In this document: piece by piece, positions 44,135 to 53,930 of the stretch
Layout: the number at the start of each line of letters is the position of its first letter
How positions within the stretch are numbered: position 1 is the stretch's first letter
Source of the DNA: Candidatus Contubernalis alkalaceticus
Lineage (GTDB): Bacteria > Bacillota > Dethiobacteria > SKNC01
DNA: 64,000 nt
Direction of reading: 5' to 3'
Assembly (NCBI RefSeq): GCF_022558445.1
Contig: NZ_CP054699.1
Coordinates: 2,372,001 to 2,436,000, forward strand
Notes under the pieces: generated by a model
The model's input: the letters and a program-made list of their open reading frames with translations, nothing else
Databases searched by the model: none
Told to the model about the DNA's origin: nothing
Program-made: the position numbers and the translations under genes

Positions 44135-44752
44135 ATGTTAAACTTTAATAAATTTTTAAGAATTATCAAAGAGAATTCCTCCTGGATTTTTCTGGCCGCT
44201 GTAATTTTTATCTTGGGAACTGCCGCAGGTTTTACCGCAGTAGGACAAAACCAGTCAATACTGGAAGAACTTACAGAGCCCTATTTCGGATTGCTGGAGG
44301 ACCTGGCAGAGGAGGTCATGAAGGGGGGTCCCCTAAAGGGAATCTTTCTGATCTTTTCCAATAATTTGATTGCTTCTGTACGGATTATTTTTTTAGGTGT
44401 TCTGCTGGGACTGGCACCCCTTTTGGGCTTAATAGTAAACGGCGGCCTGATTGGGATATTGGCCGGCATATTTATGGTGGAGCAAAATGTAAATCCAGCT
44501 CTATTTTTTATCTTTGGACTACTGCCCCACGGTATCCTGGAAATACCGGCTTTTTTAATTAGTGCAGCCTTAGGTCTAAAGCTAGGTTACCACGCCATAT
44601 TTCCAATGGAGGGGATGAACCGGCCCCAAAGCATCATTTATGTGGCCCAGGAGGCCATAAATGTAATCTTTTATCTTACCCTTATTTTTTTAGCCGCTGC
44701 TATTGTAGAAATCCTGGTGACTCCCTACCTGATTCAGTTTATGTTTCCCTAG
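44135..44752 (+). CDS. SpoIIM/DUF95-family membrane protein
   Basis: Polytopic membrane protein of 205 residues in the stage II sporulation protein M (DUF95) family; true SpoIIM is part of the DMP septal-peptidoglycan engulfment complex. It has about five hydrophobic segments (WIFLAAVIFILGTAAGF, IIFLGVLLGLAPLLGL, LIGILAGIFMV, and others) and the family motif LLPHGILEIPAFLISAALG. It points opposite to its neighbours and has its own terminator. Whether it is the sporulation protein or a paralogue cannot be decided here. Confidence 0.85.
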   Translation: MLNFNKFLRIIKENSSWIFLAAVIFILGTAAGFTAVGQNQSILEELTEPYFGLLEDLAEEVMKGGPLKGIFLIFSNNLIASVRIIFLGVLLGLAPLLGLIVNGGLIGILAGIFMVEQNVNPALFFIFGLLPHGILEIPAFLISAALGLKLGYHAIFPMEGMNRPQSIIYVAQEAINVIFYLTLIFLAAAIVEILVTPYLIQFMFP

Positions 44753-44765
44753 ACCACCTTTAAGT

Positions 44766-44793
44766 AAAAAATCGACACTGAGTCGATTTTTTT
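44766..44793. terminator. Bidirectional terminator between spoIIM-like gene and coaBC
   Basis: An 11-bp stem, 44766-44776 with 44782-44792, around ACTGA, with A-run on one side and T-run on the other. It lies between two convergent genes and suits both. Confidence 0.85.
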
Positions 44794-44830
44794 AATGCTT
44801 TATGATAAGAAAAATTACGGTTGCACTATC

Positions 44831-46030
44831 TTATGGTCTTATTTTTTTAATTTCGTCTAAAATTTTATCCGCCAAATCTCCTTTAGTCATAAGGGGAAAC
44901 TCTATAACCTCTCCACTGCGTTTAAACACCTTAACCTGGTTGGTATCCACCTCAAACCCTGCTCCCGGCAAAGTGATATCGTTGGCAACAATCATATCCA
45001 GGTTTTTATTTTTTAATTTTTTCAGGGCGTTATCCCTAAGTTCCTCCGTCTCCGCCGCAAAACCAATCAACAGCTGTTCTTTTTTTAATTTTCCCAGTTC
45101 CCCTAAAATGTCAGGGTTTTTCTTTAACTTTAACACTAGATTTCCTTGGGTTTTTTTAATTTTCTGTTCCGATACTTCCTCTGGTCGATAATCAGCAACC
45201 GCCGCAGCCTTAATAACAATATCCGACATAGGAAATTGTTTTAAAACTACCTCTCTCATCTCCAGGCTAGTTCTAATGGGGAAAAACTGAATCCCTTGAG
45301 GAGGTTTAAGTTCCGTTGGCCCCGAAACCAGTACCACCTCAGCGCCCCTATCCCGGGCAGCTTCCGCCAGGGCAAAGCCCATTTTACCGCTGGAGTAATT
45401 TCCGATATACCGAATTGGATCCAGTGGTTCCCGGGTGGGTCCCGCTGTAATCATAAAAACCTGTCCGGCAAAATCCCTTTTCTTCTCAAGCACTTGGAGG
45501 AGAAAATCTACAATGGCCTGGGGTTCCGCCAACCTTCCCCTGCCCTGATCCCCACAAGCCAAGAAACCTGAATCCGGCTCTATAAACCAAAAGCCCAGCT
45601 TCTTCAACCGAATCATGTTTTCCTGGACAATCTTATTATTGTACATTTCTACATTCATGGCCGGAGCAAAAACCACCGGGGCCGGGGTGGCCATGATTGT
45701 GGTGGACAGCAGATCGTCTGCAATGCCGCAGGCAGTTTTACCGATAATATTGGCAGTGGCCGGGGCCACCAAAAGACATGAGGCCTCCTGGGCCCAGCTG
45801 ATATGTTGAATCTCCCAACCCTCTGGACGTTTAAACATTTCCATTCCTACAGGGCCGCCGCTCAAAGTTTCAAAGGTAAGGGGATTGACAAAGGAAGTGG
45901 CCGCCCGGGTCATAATTACCCTCACTTTATACCCGGACTTCACCAACAGCCGACAAATTTCAGCCCCTTTATACGCAGCTATACCTCCAGTAATCCCCAA
46001 CACCACTGTCCTGCCCACCTTTTCCTCCAC
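44831..46030 (-). CDS. coaBC: Phosphopantothenoylcysteine decarboxylase/synthetase CoaBC
   Basis: Bifunctional flavoprotein for two steps of coenzyme A synthesis. The N-terminal decarboxylase domain (about 1-185) has GITGGIAAYKGAEICRL and the PAMNVEMY substrate motif; the C-terminal CTP-dependent synthetase has TAGPTREPLDPIRYI, NYSSGKMGFALAEAA and KAAAVADYRP. The total of 399 residues is standard. It lies downstream of rpoZ; coaD for a later step is also in this window. Confidence 0.96.
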   Translation of the reverse strand: MEEKVGRTVVLGITGGIAAYKGAEICRLLVKSGYKVRVIMTRAATSFVNPLTFETLSGGPVGMEMFKRPEGWEIQHISWAQEASCLLVAPATANIIGKTACGIADDLLSTTIMATPAPVVFAPAMNVEMYNNKIVQENMIRLKKLGFWFIEPDSGFLACGDQGRGRLAEPQAIVDFLLQVLEKKRDFAGQVFMITAGPTREPLDPIRYIGNYSSGKMGFALAEAARDRGAEVVLVSGPTELKPPQGIQFFPIRTSLEMREVVLKQFPMSDIVIKAAAVADYRPEEVSEQKIKKTQGNLVLKLKKNPDILGELGKLKKEQLLIGFAAETEELRDNALKKLKNKNLDMIVANDITLPGAGFEVDTNQVKVFKRSGEVIEFPLMTKGDLADKILDEIKKIRP

Positions 46031-46155
46031 CTCTCGATTCTAAAAAATTGCACATAACCCTCTGTCCTGCTATTTAAAGAGGGAAAACTTGTGCCGGCCT
46101 TTCATTGTAAGGCCGGCAGTAGATAATATTGTTTAATTCATATAATGCGTGATTG

Positions 46156-46368
46156 TTATTTAATACCTTGCTTGGTTTTTTCATAAATTAACTGTTTCTC
46201 AGAAATCTCCTCCAGAGCAACTGTGACATCCTTTTTGGATGAAGTATCAATTAAAATTGATGCTCCCTCCTGGATCTGCCTGGCTCTTTTTGCAGCAGCA
46301 ATCACCAAAGAATACTTGCTGTCCACACTTTTCAGTAGTTTATCAATGGAAGGATAAATCATGGACAT
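46156..46368 (-). CDS. rpoZ: DNA-directed RNA polymerase omega subunit
   Basis: Small RNA polymerase subunit, about 70 residues, with [26 protein letters not shown], the conserved core. Several starts are possible: TTG 46377, ATG 46368 and ATG 46362, the last in an ATGA overlap with the gmk stop. I list 46368. All overlap the end of gmk, so translation is coupled. Confidence 0.95.
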   Translation of the reverse strand: MSMIYPSIDKLLKSVDSKYSLVIAAAKRARQIQEGASILIDTSSKKDVTVALEEISEKQLIYEKTKQGIK

Positions 46369-46982
46369 TGTATACAACCGTCCCCCCTTAAAATTTCAAT
46401 CAGATGAGCATTTCTTTTCATTTTAAGCTTTTCTGCCCTTATTATATGTAATATTTCTTGAGCTGCCCTTTCCGGAAAATCATTGACCACAAAATAATCA
46501 TATCCTTTTGCCTCAAGAATTTCCTGGTAGGCTGAATTAAAACGTTTATTTAGCTTTTCTTCAGTTTCTGTCCCTCTTCCGATAATGCGCAGTTTCAACT
46601 GGTTTAAAGAGGGTGGCAGCAGGAACAAGAAAACCCCATCAGGAAAATTGGATTTTATCATTCCAGCTCCCTGAGTATCTATTTCCAACAGGACATCCTG
46701 CCCTCTTTTTAAACTATTTAGAACTACTTCTTTGGGAGTGCCGTAATAATCATCATATACCCTGGCCCACTCCAACAGGTCCCCCTGTTCTATCTTTTTT
46801 TTAAACTCCTCTTCCCCCACAAAAAAATAATTAATCCCTTCTATTTCACCGGGCCGGGGAGATCGGGTGGTCATGGAAATTGAAAAAAATAAGTCTTCTT
46901 TTTCAGCGGCAAGAATTTTGCCTACCGTTCCTTTTCCAACTCCAGAGGGCCCTGACAGCACAATTAATAACCCTTCTGCCAT
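46359..46982 (-). CDS. gmk: Guanylate kinase
   Basis: Converts GMP to GDP with ATP. The 207-residue protein has the P-loop [12 protein letters not shown], the GMP-binding [20 protein letters not shown] and [12 protein letters not shown]. The conserved remA-gmk-rpoZ-coaBC order is kept. The gene ends with a short cysteine-containing tail overlapping rpoZ. Confidence 0.97.
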   Translation of the reverse strand: MAEGLLIVLSGPSGVGKGTVGKILAAEKEDLFFSISMTTRSPRPGEIEGINYFFVGEEEFKKKIEQGDLLEWARVYDDYYGTPKEVVLNSLKRGQDVLLEIDTQGAGMIKSNFPDGVFLFLLPPSLNQLKLRIIGRGTETEEKLNKRFNSAYQEILEAKGYDYFVVNDFPERAAQEILHIIRAEKLKMKRNAHLIEILRGDGCIQCP

Positions 46983-47006
46983 CTCTCTCCCTCCCTTTGA
47001 AAGTTT

Positions 47007-47279
47007 CTATTCTTCATTTTCTTCTACAGCAGAGGACTCCTTAGTATGAAGCCTATGTTTTACAGTCTCAGGCTGCACGGCGGACAGGATTACATGTTGA
47101 CTGTCGGTAACGATAACTGCTCGGGTGCGGCGACCGTAAGTAGCATCAATCAACATACCTCTATCCCGGGCTTCAGAAATTATTCTTTTTATAGGCGCTG
47201 ATTCCGGACTGACTATAGCTATGATACGATTGGCGGAAACAATATTTCCAAAACCAATGTTGATTAACTTAATCTGCAT
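47007..47279 (-). CDS. remA: Extracellular matrix regulator RemA (DUF370)
   Basis: DUF370 protein of 90 residues; in Bacillus subtilis RemA is a DNA-binding activator of biofilm matrix and osmoprotection genes. The sequence [20 protein letters not shown] and the segment [14 protein letters not shown] are family signatures. It has an acidic tail. It lies between yicC and gmk. Confidence 0.94.
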   Translation of the reverse strand: MQIKLINIGFGNIVSANRIIAIVSPESAPIKRIISEARDRGMLIDATYGRRTRAVIVTDSQHVILSAVQPETVKHRLHTKESSAVEENEE

Positions 47280-47370
47280 AACAAAACCCCCTTAGTCTTT
47301 GTACTACATAGTATAACGGATATCAGTTAATTAATGCAAGAAATATATCAATAGAATCACAAAAATTAAT

Positions 47371-48243
47371 CTATTCTATATTTTGCACCTGTTCTCTAAT
47401 TTTTTCAAGCTCACTTTTAATCTCCACCACCCGATGAGATATTTGAAAATCGTTTGCCTTGGAACCAATGGTGTTGGTTTCCCGGTTAAGTTCTTGGACT
47501 AAAAAATCCATTTTTCTTCCCACCGGACCTCCCTCCTCTAGAGTACGGCGAAAAGCTTCTAAATGACTGGACATACGTACCGTTTCCTCGTTAATATCAC
47601 TTCTTTCCGCAAAAAGAGTACATTCCATCAACAAGCGGTTTTCCTCAGTCTCCAGGTTAGGGCCCAGGTCCTTTATCCTCTCAAGGAGTCGGTTTCTATA
47701 CCCCTCAACCACCAGGGGAGCTTTTTCTTTTATTTCTATCAACAGCTCTTCGATCTTTTCCATACGTAATAGCAAATCCCGGGAAAGATTTTCCCCCTCC
47801 TGCCGCCGCATAGAAATCAATCCCAAAACAGCTTCTGTCAAGGCTTTCTCCAGAGCAGACCAGTAACGAAGGGCATCCTCTTTCTCCACCTTCAGAACTT
47901 CAGGAAAACCGGAAATCAACTTTAACGTTATTTCTTCCCCCAATTTTAGTTTTTCTTTCAATTCCTTCATAGCCCGATAATAACCCTGGGCCAAGGGAAG
48001 ATTAACCTCTACTTTCTTTTCCCGTTCTGAAGATTCCTTTACAATCACCGATACCTCCATACGCCCTCGAAAAACCTGCCGGCTTATCCCTTGTTTCATC
48101 TTTTCCTCCAGGGGGTTAAACTCCCTGGGCATTCGAAATATTATATCCCGGTATCGATGGTTAACAGAGCGAATTTCCACCAAAAAACTCAAACCCTCCA
48201 TTTCGCCTTCTCCCCGTCCATATCCAGTCATACTGCTGATCAT
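47371..48243 (-). CDS. YicC/YloC-family endoribonuclease
   Basis: YicC family protein of 290 residues, start MISSMTGYGRGEGEMEG, end FQISHRVVEIKSELEKIREQVQNIE. Recent work describes E. coli YicC and Bacillus YloC as endoribonucleases. The two domains expected (YicC-N and DUF1732) are present. First gene of the yicC-remA-gmk-rpoZ-coaBC series. Confidence 0.93.
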   Translation of the reverse strand: MISSMTGYGRGEGEMEGLSFLVEIRSVNHRYRDIIFRMPREFNPLEEKMKQGISRQVFRGRMEVSVIVKESSEREKKVEVNLPLAQGYYRAMKELKEKLKLGEEITLKLISGFPEVLKVEKEDALRYWSALEKALTEAVLGLISMRRQEGENLSRDLLLRMEKIEELLIEIKEKAPLVVEGYRNRLLERIKDLGPNLETEENRLLMECTLFAERSDINEETVRMSSHLEAFRRTLEEGGPVGRKMDFLVQELNRETNTIGSKANDFQISHRVVEIKSELEKIREQVQNIE

Positions 48244-48302
48244 TGAAATTACCTCCCTGAAGCTTATTTTATCATATTTAATAATCTAAGTTAACCTTTT
48301 GA

Positions 48303-51092
48303 TTACCGAAAGAATTGTTTAATAAAATGACTTGTTCTTTTCTTCATCCTCCAGTCCTTATCCGGAAACAGGGCAGTGGCAGCACTTTTCAATAAAGTGC
48401 CCAGGGAGGGCAGAATCGATAACACCATTACCAAAAACCATTCTTCACTGGTTAGAACTGAAGTTCGGAATATTTCCTGAAGAAACGGCCAGTAAATCAC
48501 TGCTAACAACATTGCCAGAGAAGAAGCGACAGACATTACCAGCGCCAGATTGGTCCTTATACTCACTTTCCAAAAGGGAAGATGTTCCGAACGGCAGTCA
48601 AAAACATGAAACAGCTGCAGAAGAATCAAGGTAACAAAGGCCATAGTCCTGGACCGTTCTAAATCGCCGGTGGCAGACAACCCGGCGGAAAAACTGACCA
48701 GGGTTAAAAAGCCAATTACACTCCCCCTATTTAATATTTTCTGCCATAATCCCCGGGCAAATATTCCCTCATCTTTCTCCCGGGGCGGGATTTTCATGAT
48801 CCCTTTCTCCGGGGGCTCCACCCCCAAAGCCATAGCCGGCAGTCCGTCCGTTACCAGGTTCACCCAAAGGATTTGTATAGGCCTTAAGGGTAAAGGAAGT
48901 CCAATCAACAGGGCAAAGAACATGGTAAAGATTTCACCGGTGTTACAGGACAAAAGAAAACGTATAAACTTACGGATATTATTATAAATATTCCTGCCCT
49001 CTTCAATGGCACTGGCAATGGTAGAAAAGTTATCATCTGCCAAGATTAAAGAAGCGGCTTCCCTGGTCACATCGGTACCGGAAATACCCATGGCAATACC
49101 TATGTCCGCTTCCTTAACCGCCGGGGCATCATTAATCCCGTCCCCAGTCATGGCCACAACATGTCCCCTGTTTTTCAGTGCCCTGACAATCCTCAGTTTG
49201 TGAGCTGGAGAAACCCGGGCATATACGTATATTCTATCCACCTTTTCCTCCAGCTGACTGTCACTAAGCCGGTTTAATTCATCCCCGGTAACCGACATTC
49301 CACCGGTGGGGGCCAGGCCTATGCTGTTAGCAATAGCCAAAGCCGTATTTTGATGGTCTCCCGTAATCATTACTGTTTTAATACCGGCCCTTTTGCATTT
49401 CTGTACCGCCGCAGGAACTTCCGGGCGGGGGGGATCAATCATCCCCATAATCCCTGCATATATTAATTCCCTTTCCAACTGTTTTTCATTTATAGAAAAT
49501 TTTGACCCTGAGGGCAGCTCCCGGTAAGCAAAAGCCAGAGTCCTTAGAGCCTGGGAAGCCAGAGTAGAGTTCTTTTTAATAATCTCTTTTTTTAATGAAT
49601 CATTCAGTTCCCTGACCATACCGTTATCATAATAATGAGTGCATAAACTTAAAATGACATCGGGAGCTCCCTTGGTATAAGCCCTCCGCTGTTTCTTGGA
49701 ATTCTCATAGACCACCGTCATCCTTTTACGTTCAGAATCAAAGGGTAACTCCGCTATTCTTTTATCTCTCTTCTCCATATCCTCCCTCCAGAAACCGCCT
49801 TTAGCGGCGGCTGCCAGCAGGGCTCCCTCGGTGGGATCCCCCTGAATTTCCCAGGAAGAAATTTTTCCTGTACGCCATTTCGAAGCGATAGGGACATTTC
49901 CACGGATAAGGCGGGCATTGCTGCAGAGTGCACTTATTCTCATCAGAAGACGCAGATTACTGTCGCTCTTGGGCTGCACTTCCCGGGAACCCAAGAAAAT
50001 TTTTCCATGGGGATCGTACCCCTCTCCCTCTACCCGATATAAATTGCCACCGGAATAAATCTGACGTACCGTCATCTTGTTTTGAGTCAAAGTTCCCGTC
50101 TTATCAGAACAGATTACCGTAGCACATCCCAGGGTTTCCACCGCCGGCAGCTTTCGTACAATAGCCTTCCTCTTAATCATACGCTGCACCCCCAGGGCTA
50201 GAGCGATGGTAACCACCGCAGGGAGGCCCTCTGGTATCGCTGCTACTGCCAGGCTGACCCCTGCCAAAAACATCTTGTACACAGACTCCCCGCGCAAAAT
50301 TCCCAAAGCCACCACCGCTGCACAAATCACCAGGCAGACTGCAACTAGAATTTTCCCCAGAGAAGCCAAACGCCTCTGCAGTGGAGTAATTTCCGTTTCC
50401 GTATGCTGAATCATGTGGGCAATTTTCCCCATCTCCGTCTGCATGCCGGTAGCCACCACCACTCCGCTGCCCCGCCCCCGGGTAATTACCGTCCCCGTAA
50501 ACACCATATTTTTCAGATCCCCCGGAGAAAACTGCCGGGCACTGCTTAAAGGTGCTGTATTCTTGTTTATGGGTTCCGATTCTCCAGTCAGGGCAGATTC
50601 ATCCACCGCCAGATTACTAACTTCTAAAAGTCTTAGGTCCGCCGGAACTTTATCCCCCGCCTCCAGGGATATGATATCCCCAGGAACCACATCCTGAGCA
50701 TTAACCATCCTGGTCTCCCGGTTCCGAAGCACCCGGGCACTGGGAGCGGTCAATTTTTTTAAAGCGTCCAGAGATTTTTCCGCCTTAAACTCCTGGAAAA
50801 AACCTAAACAAGCATTTAAGAATACAATGACAATAATAACCAATGCGTCGGAATATTCCTGTAGCAAAAAAGAAATCAGGGTGGCTCCCAAAAGCACCAG
50901 CACCATAAAATCTTTAAACTGCCCTAAAAACATGGAAATCAGGGATGGCTTTTTCTCCTCCTTCAGGATATTCAGCCCCACTTTTGTCAGCCTATTTTCC
51001 GCTTCCCTCTGGTTCAACCCCTGAACCGGGTCCACCTTTAAATACTCCAGCACTTTTCCTCCAGTAAGGGCAAACCATGGTTTTGTTTTCAT
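48303..51092 (-). CDS. Calcium-translocating P-type ATPase (YloB/SERCA type)
   Basis: P2A-type cation ATPase of 929 residues that probably exports Ca2+. It has the N-terminal cation-ATPase domain, the PEGL metal site in VAAIPEGLPAVVTIALA, the phosphorylation site SDKTGTLTQNKM, the ATP-binding KGAPDVIL, the hinge TGDGINDAPAV and a six-helix C-terminal region. It corresponds to yloB, next to yloC in Bacillus; Bacillus YloB is linked to sporulation. Ca2+ as substrate is by family and position, not proven. Confidence 0.92.
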   Translation of the reverse strand: MKTKPWFALTGGKVLEYLKVDPVQGLNQREAENRLTKVGLNILKEEKKPSLISMFLGQFKDFMVLVLLGATLISFLLQEYSDALVIIVIVFLNACLGFFQEFKAEKSLDALKKLTAPSARVLRNRETRMVNAQDVVPGDIISLEAGDKVPADLRLLEVSNLAVDESALTGESEPINKNTAPLSSARQFSPGDLKNMVFTGTVITRGRGSGVVVATGMQTEMGKIAHMIQHTETEITPLQRRLASLGKILVAVCLVICAAVVALGILRGESVYKMFLAGVSLAVAAIPEGLPAVVTIALALGVQRMIKRKAIVRKLPAVETLGCATVICSDKTGTLTQNKMTVRQIYSGGNLYRVEGEGYDPHGKIFLGSREVQPKSDSNLRLLMRISALCSNARLIRGNVPIASKWRTGKISSWEIQGDPTEGALLAAAAKGGFWREDMEKRDKRIAELPFDSERKRMTVVYENSKKQRRAYTKGAPDVILSLCTHYYDNGMVRELNDSLKKEIIKKNSTLASQALRTLAFAYRELPSGSKFSINEKQLERELIYAGIMGMIDPPRPEVPAAVQKCKRAGIKTVMITGDHQNTALAIANSIGLAPTGGMSVTGDELNRLSDSQLEEKVDRIYVYARVSPAHKLRIVRALKNRGHVVAMTGDGINDAPAVKEADIGIAMGISGTDVTREAASLILADDNFSTIASAIEEGRNIYNNIRKFIRFLLSCNTGEIFTMFFALLIGLPLPLRPIQILWVNLVTDGLPAMALGVEPPEKGIMKIPPREKDEGIFARGLWQKILNRGSVIGFLTLVSFSAGLSATGDLERSRTMAFVTLILLQLFHVFDCRSEHLPFWKVSIRTNLALVMSVASSLAMLLAVIYWPFLQEIFRTSVLTSEEWFLVMVLSILPSLGTLLKSAATALFPDKDWRMKKRTSHFIKQFFR

Positions 51093-51154
51093 TCTTTTCC
51101 TCCTTAAGTAGCTTCTACCTAAAAAGTATTCTTAAGGAGGCAAAAAAATAACTA

Positions 51155-51185
51155 TAAAAAAACTTCCCTAAAAAGACCAGGGAAG
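51155..51185 (-). terminator. Terminator of the NitT/TauT-type ABC operon
   Basis: CTTCCCT (51163-51169) pairs with AGGGAAG (51179-51185); on the minus strand the stem is followed by seven T residues. It lies 9 bases past the permease stop and separates this operon from the P-type ATPase gene. Confidence 0.85.
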
Positions 51186-51193
51186 CATTAGCT

Positions 51194-51946
51194 TTAAAGG
51201 TACTGCCAGGGACAGAGTTTTTTCTCTAAAAAATCAACAATAACAAAAAGGATTAAACCCAAAAGACTCATAGCCATTATCCCCGCAAAAACCTCTTCGT
51301 ACCGCCCTCTCATGGAAGCATCCAGAATATAAAAACCAATTCCTTGAGTAGTGGCAAAGGTCTCTGTCAAAAACAGCACAGCCATAGCTGTCCCAAGGCT
51401 TATGCGCAGTGAAGTAAATATCTTAGGCAGGGCTGCCGGTACAAAAACATGCTTGATAAGGTCCCACTCACTCCCCCCTAAAGAAACCATGGAACAAATG
51501 ATTTGTTTATTAATATCCCGGGCGGCATCCCGGGTGGTGACCAATATCTGATAATAAACAATAAGACTTATTAAAAAAATCTTAGAAGTCTCCCCAATTC
51601 CCAAGATTCCCATAAGTACCGGCAAAAGAGCAATTTTAGGAATTGGGTAGGTTAAATAAATCAGTGGGGAGGTAAAACTATCCACCCTGGACCAGCGGCC
51701 AATAAAAAGACCTGATAGAGACCCTAAAACCAGGGCTATCAACAGGCTTAGCAGCACCCGAAAGGTGCTCTGCATCAAATGAGGAAGCAGGTGCGAACGA
51801 AACTTTTCCACAAAGATCTCTATGGCCAACCAGGGAGGCGGTAGCACCGGCCTGTCTAATAGTAAAGACAGTCCTGCCCAAAAGAGCAGAAGAAAGACAA
51901 ATGCCAGGAACAATTGTAATGCTTTATTGAACCCTGTTTTTTCCAT
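51194..51946 (-). CDS. ABC transporter permease, NitT/TauT/SsuC type
   Basis: Inner-membrane permease of 250 residues with six hydrophobic segments and the EAA-type cytoplasmic loop (GGSEWDLIKHVFVPAALPKIFTSLR). It is the BPD_transp_1 subfamily used for nitrate, taurine, sulfonates, pyrimidine precursors and riboflavin. It overlaps the upstream ATPase gene by 23 bases, so the two are coupled. Substrate unknown. Confidence 0.92.
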   Translation of the reverse strand: MEKTGFNKALQLFLAFVFLLLFWAGLSLLLDRPVLPPPWLAIEIFVEKFRSHLLPHLMQSTFRVLLSLLIALVLGSLSGLFIGRWSRVDSFTSPLIYLTYPIPKIALLPVLMGILGIGETSKIFLISLIVYYQILVTTRDAARDINKQIICSMVSLGGSEWDLIKHVFVPAALPKIFTSLRISLGTAMAVLFLTETFATTQGIGFYILDASMRGRYEEVFAGIMAMSLLGLILFVIVDFLEKKLCPWQYL

Positions 51947-52694
51947 TAGACTTTCCTTCCTCCAGTAGAGTGCGCACTTTATGACAAAGGGTATAGAATT
52001 CTGGACGTTCCCTCAATTTCGGATCTCCGAAATAAGGATTTTTTATATCCGATACAATATAACCGGGGACAGAGGAAAATATAATAATTCTCTGTCCCAG
52101 ATAAACAGCTTCTTCAATACTGTGGGTGACCATGACAATGCTCATGGGCCTCTCATGCCAGATGGTCAAAAGAAGGCTCTGCAGTTCCTCCCGGGTTATA
52201 GCATCCAGGGCTGAAAAGGGCTCATCCATCAATAAAAGATCCGGACGCAGGGTCAGTGCCCTGGCAATGGCCACCCTTTGACGCATGCCTCCGCTAAGCT
52301 GCCCAGGAAAATAATCCTTGAACTGAAACAGATCCAGATGCTGTAAGATATTCCTTACCCTCTTTTCCTTGACATCAGGGGAAAGCCCCCTGATTGTTAA
52401 ACCTAAGGCAGTGTTGTCCCAGACGTTTTTCCAGGGTAAAAGACCAAAGTCCTGAAGAATTAAAGCAGTTTTTTTCCTCTTAGAGCTGACCGGTTTTTCG
52501 TTAATCATTACGCTTCCCCGCTGAAAAGGAGTCAGCCCGGCCAACACAAATAAAAGGGTGGTCTTACCACACCCCGAGGGACCGATTATAGCACAGGTCT
52601 CCCCACTGTCCACCTCTAAATTTACCCCCTCCAGGGCTAAAAGACTGCTGTTAAAATCTTTATATTCCACAGCCATATTGTCAATTTTAATCAT
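51924..52694 (-). CDS. ABC transporter ATP-binding protein, NitT/TauT type
   Basis: ATPase subunit of 256 residues with Walker A GPSGCGKTTLLF, Q-loop LILQDFGLLPWKNV, signature QLSGGMRQRVAIARAL, Walker B LLMDEPFSALD and switch His in VMVTHSIEEAVYLG. The QDFGLLPW segment is typical of the SsuB/TauB/NrtD group. Start lies 4 bases after the binding-protein stop. Confidence 0.94.
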   Translation of the reverse strand: MIKIDNMAVEYKDFNSSLLALEGVNLEVDSGETCAIIGPSGCGKTTLLFVLAGLTPFQRGSVMINEKPVSSKRKKTALILQDFGLLPWKNVWDNTALGLTIRGLSPDVKEKRVRNILQHLDLFQFKDYFPGQLSGGMRQRVAIARALTLRPDLLLMDEPFSALDAITREELQSLLLTIWHERPMSIVMVTHSIEEAVYLGQRIIIFSSVPGYIVSDIKNPYFGDPKLRERPEFYTLCHKVRTLLEEGKSNGKNRVQ

Positions 52695-52698
52695 TTAT

Positions 52699-53667
52699 CT
52701 ACTCCACAAAATCTTTATTTATCATATCATCATAGGTCAGATCCTTTTCAATTCTTCCTTTGAGCCAATCAAGGTAGCTCTGCACCCCTTCCTCATGGGG
52801 CAGGGCAGGTTCATTAAAATGCGGTATTTCATACTTATCAAGAATTTCCTCCGGGAACCTCAACTTCTCTAAAAGCAGCTGGTTATAAACTGAAGGATCT
52901 GGATTAATTAAATCGGCTGCTTCCCGATAAGCCTGATAGAATTTTTTAATGGCCTCGGGTTTTTCAGCAATATATTCTTCGGTAAAAATAATTACCGAAG
53001 GTAAAATCCCTTCTTTATCACTGTCGGTAATCATCAATGCCCCCTGCTCCACACACAGGCTGGCCAGTGGTTCCGGCATGCAGGCAGCGTCAATTTGCCC
53101 CTGAAGCATCATCTCCCGCCGCTGGGGTATGGCAGCAATATATTCTTTTCTAACCTCCTCAGAAGTTAAACCATTTTTAGTCAGAATCTCATCCACCATA
53201 AATTCGATAATGGTGTTGTTGGAAAGTCCAATAGATTTTCCCTTTAAGTCCTTAACAGAGTTAATACCTGATTCAGGAGACGCAACAAGTGCAAAATTTC
53301 CTTCATTTAACGAGGTAATTTGAATATCAAACCCGCTGTCCAAGAAAAAGCCTGTCGCCACAATGTCTGAAACAGCCCCGTCGATCTGACCTGCCTGAAT
53401 AGCCTGGTCCCTTTCCATGGCACTGGTAAAATATATCAACTCTACCTCCAACCCCAGGTTCTCATAAATACCCTCCTGTTCAGCCAATACCATGGGAAGA
53501 CAGGTAACATCAGGGGTCAGGCCGAAACGCATTAGCTCCACCCCGGATTGTTCCAAAGCTTTATCACCGCAGCCCCCCAAAAGAGGTACCGTCAGCAGAA
53601 GTAATAAAAGAGTGATATAAATAACCTTCCTTTCAAAACTCCCCTTACCTTGAAACTTCTTCTTCAT
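52699..53667 (-). CDS. ABC transporter substrate-binding lipoprotein, NMT1/THI5-like
   Basis: Extracytoplasmic binding protein of 322 residues with a basic N-terminus, hydrophobic core and lipobox LLGGC (Cys at about 32). The mature part has the NMT1/SsuA-type fold: LRFGLTP-like opening (MRFGLTPDVTCLPMVLAEQEG), DLKGKSIGLSNNT and GQIDAACMPEPLASL. Family members bind thiamine precursors, sulfonates, nitrate or riboflavin. No TPP or FMN riboswitch precedes it. The nearby aminotransferase could act on the imported compound. Confidence 0.9.
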   Translation of the reverse strand: MKKKFQGKGSFERKVIYITLLLLLLTVPLLGGCGDKALEQSGVELMRFGLTPDVTCLPMVLAEQEGIYENLGLEVELIYFTSAMERDQAIQAGQIDGAVSDIVATGFFLDSGFDIQITSLNEGNFALVASPESGINSVKDLKGKSIGLSNNTIIEFMVDEILTKNGLTSEEVRKEYIAAIPQRREMMLQGQIDAACMPEPLASLCVEQGALMITDSDKEGILPSVIIFTEEYIAEKPEAIKKFYQAYREAADLINPDPSVYNQLLLEKLRFPEEILDKYEIPHFNEPALPHEEGVQSYLDWLKGRIEKDLTYDDMINKDFVE

Positions 53668-53930
53668 CCCTTACACTCTCCCTTTTTTTTGGGATTAACT
53701 CTTATCAATATCAGGTCAACAGCAAAATGTCTTCAAAAGTTACTCCCATATTTTTAATAACTGCTGTCATCTCTGCTGTCTCCTTTGCATTCAGTATTAT
53801 TAATATTTGGAGTATCATCAAGATGTATTCTTTTTTAGCTTCTGTAAATCCCTTCTTTTAGTGGACTAATCAACCCCAAAAAGTAAGAATGTCTTTATAT
53901 TGTTACATTTCATGAAAAACAAAGATATTT

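Noticed and set aside
53668-53930. TPP or other riboswitch ahead of the NMT1-like binding protein
   Set aside because: None of the THI-box blocks (CTGAGA, CTGATCTGG-type) are present; the 263 bases look featureless.
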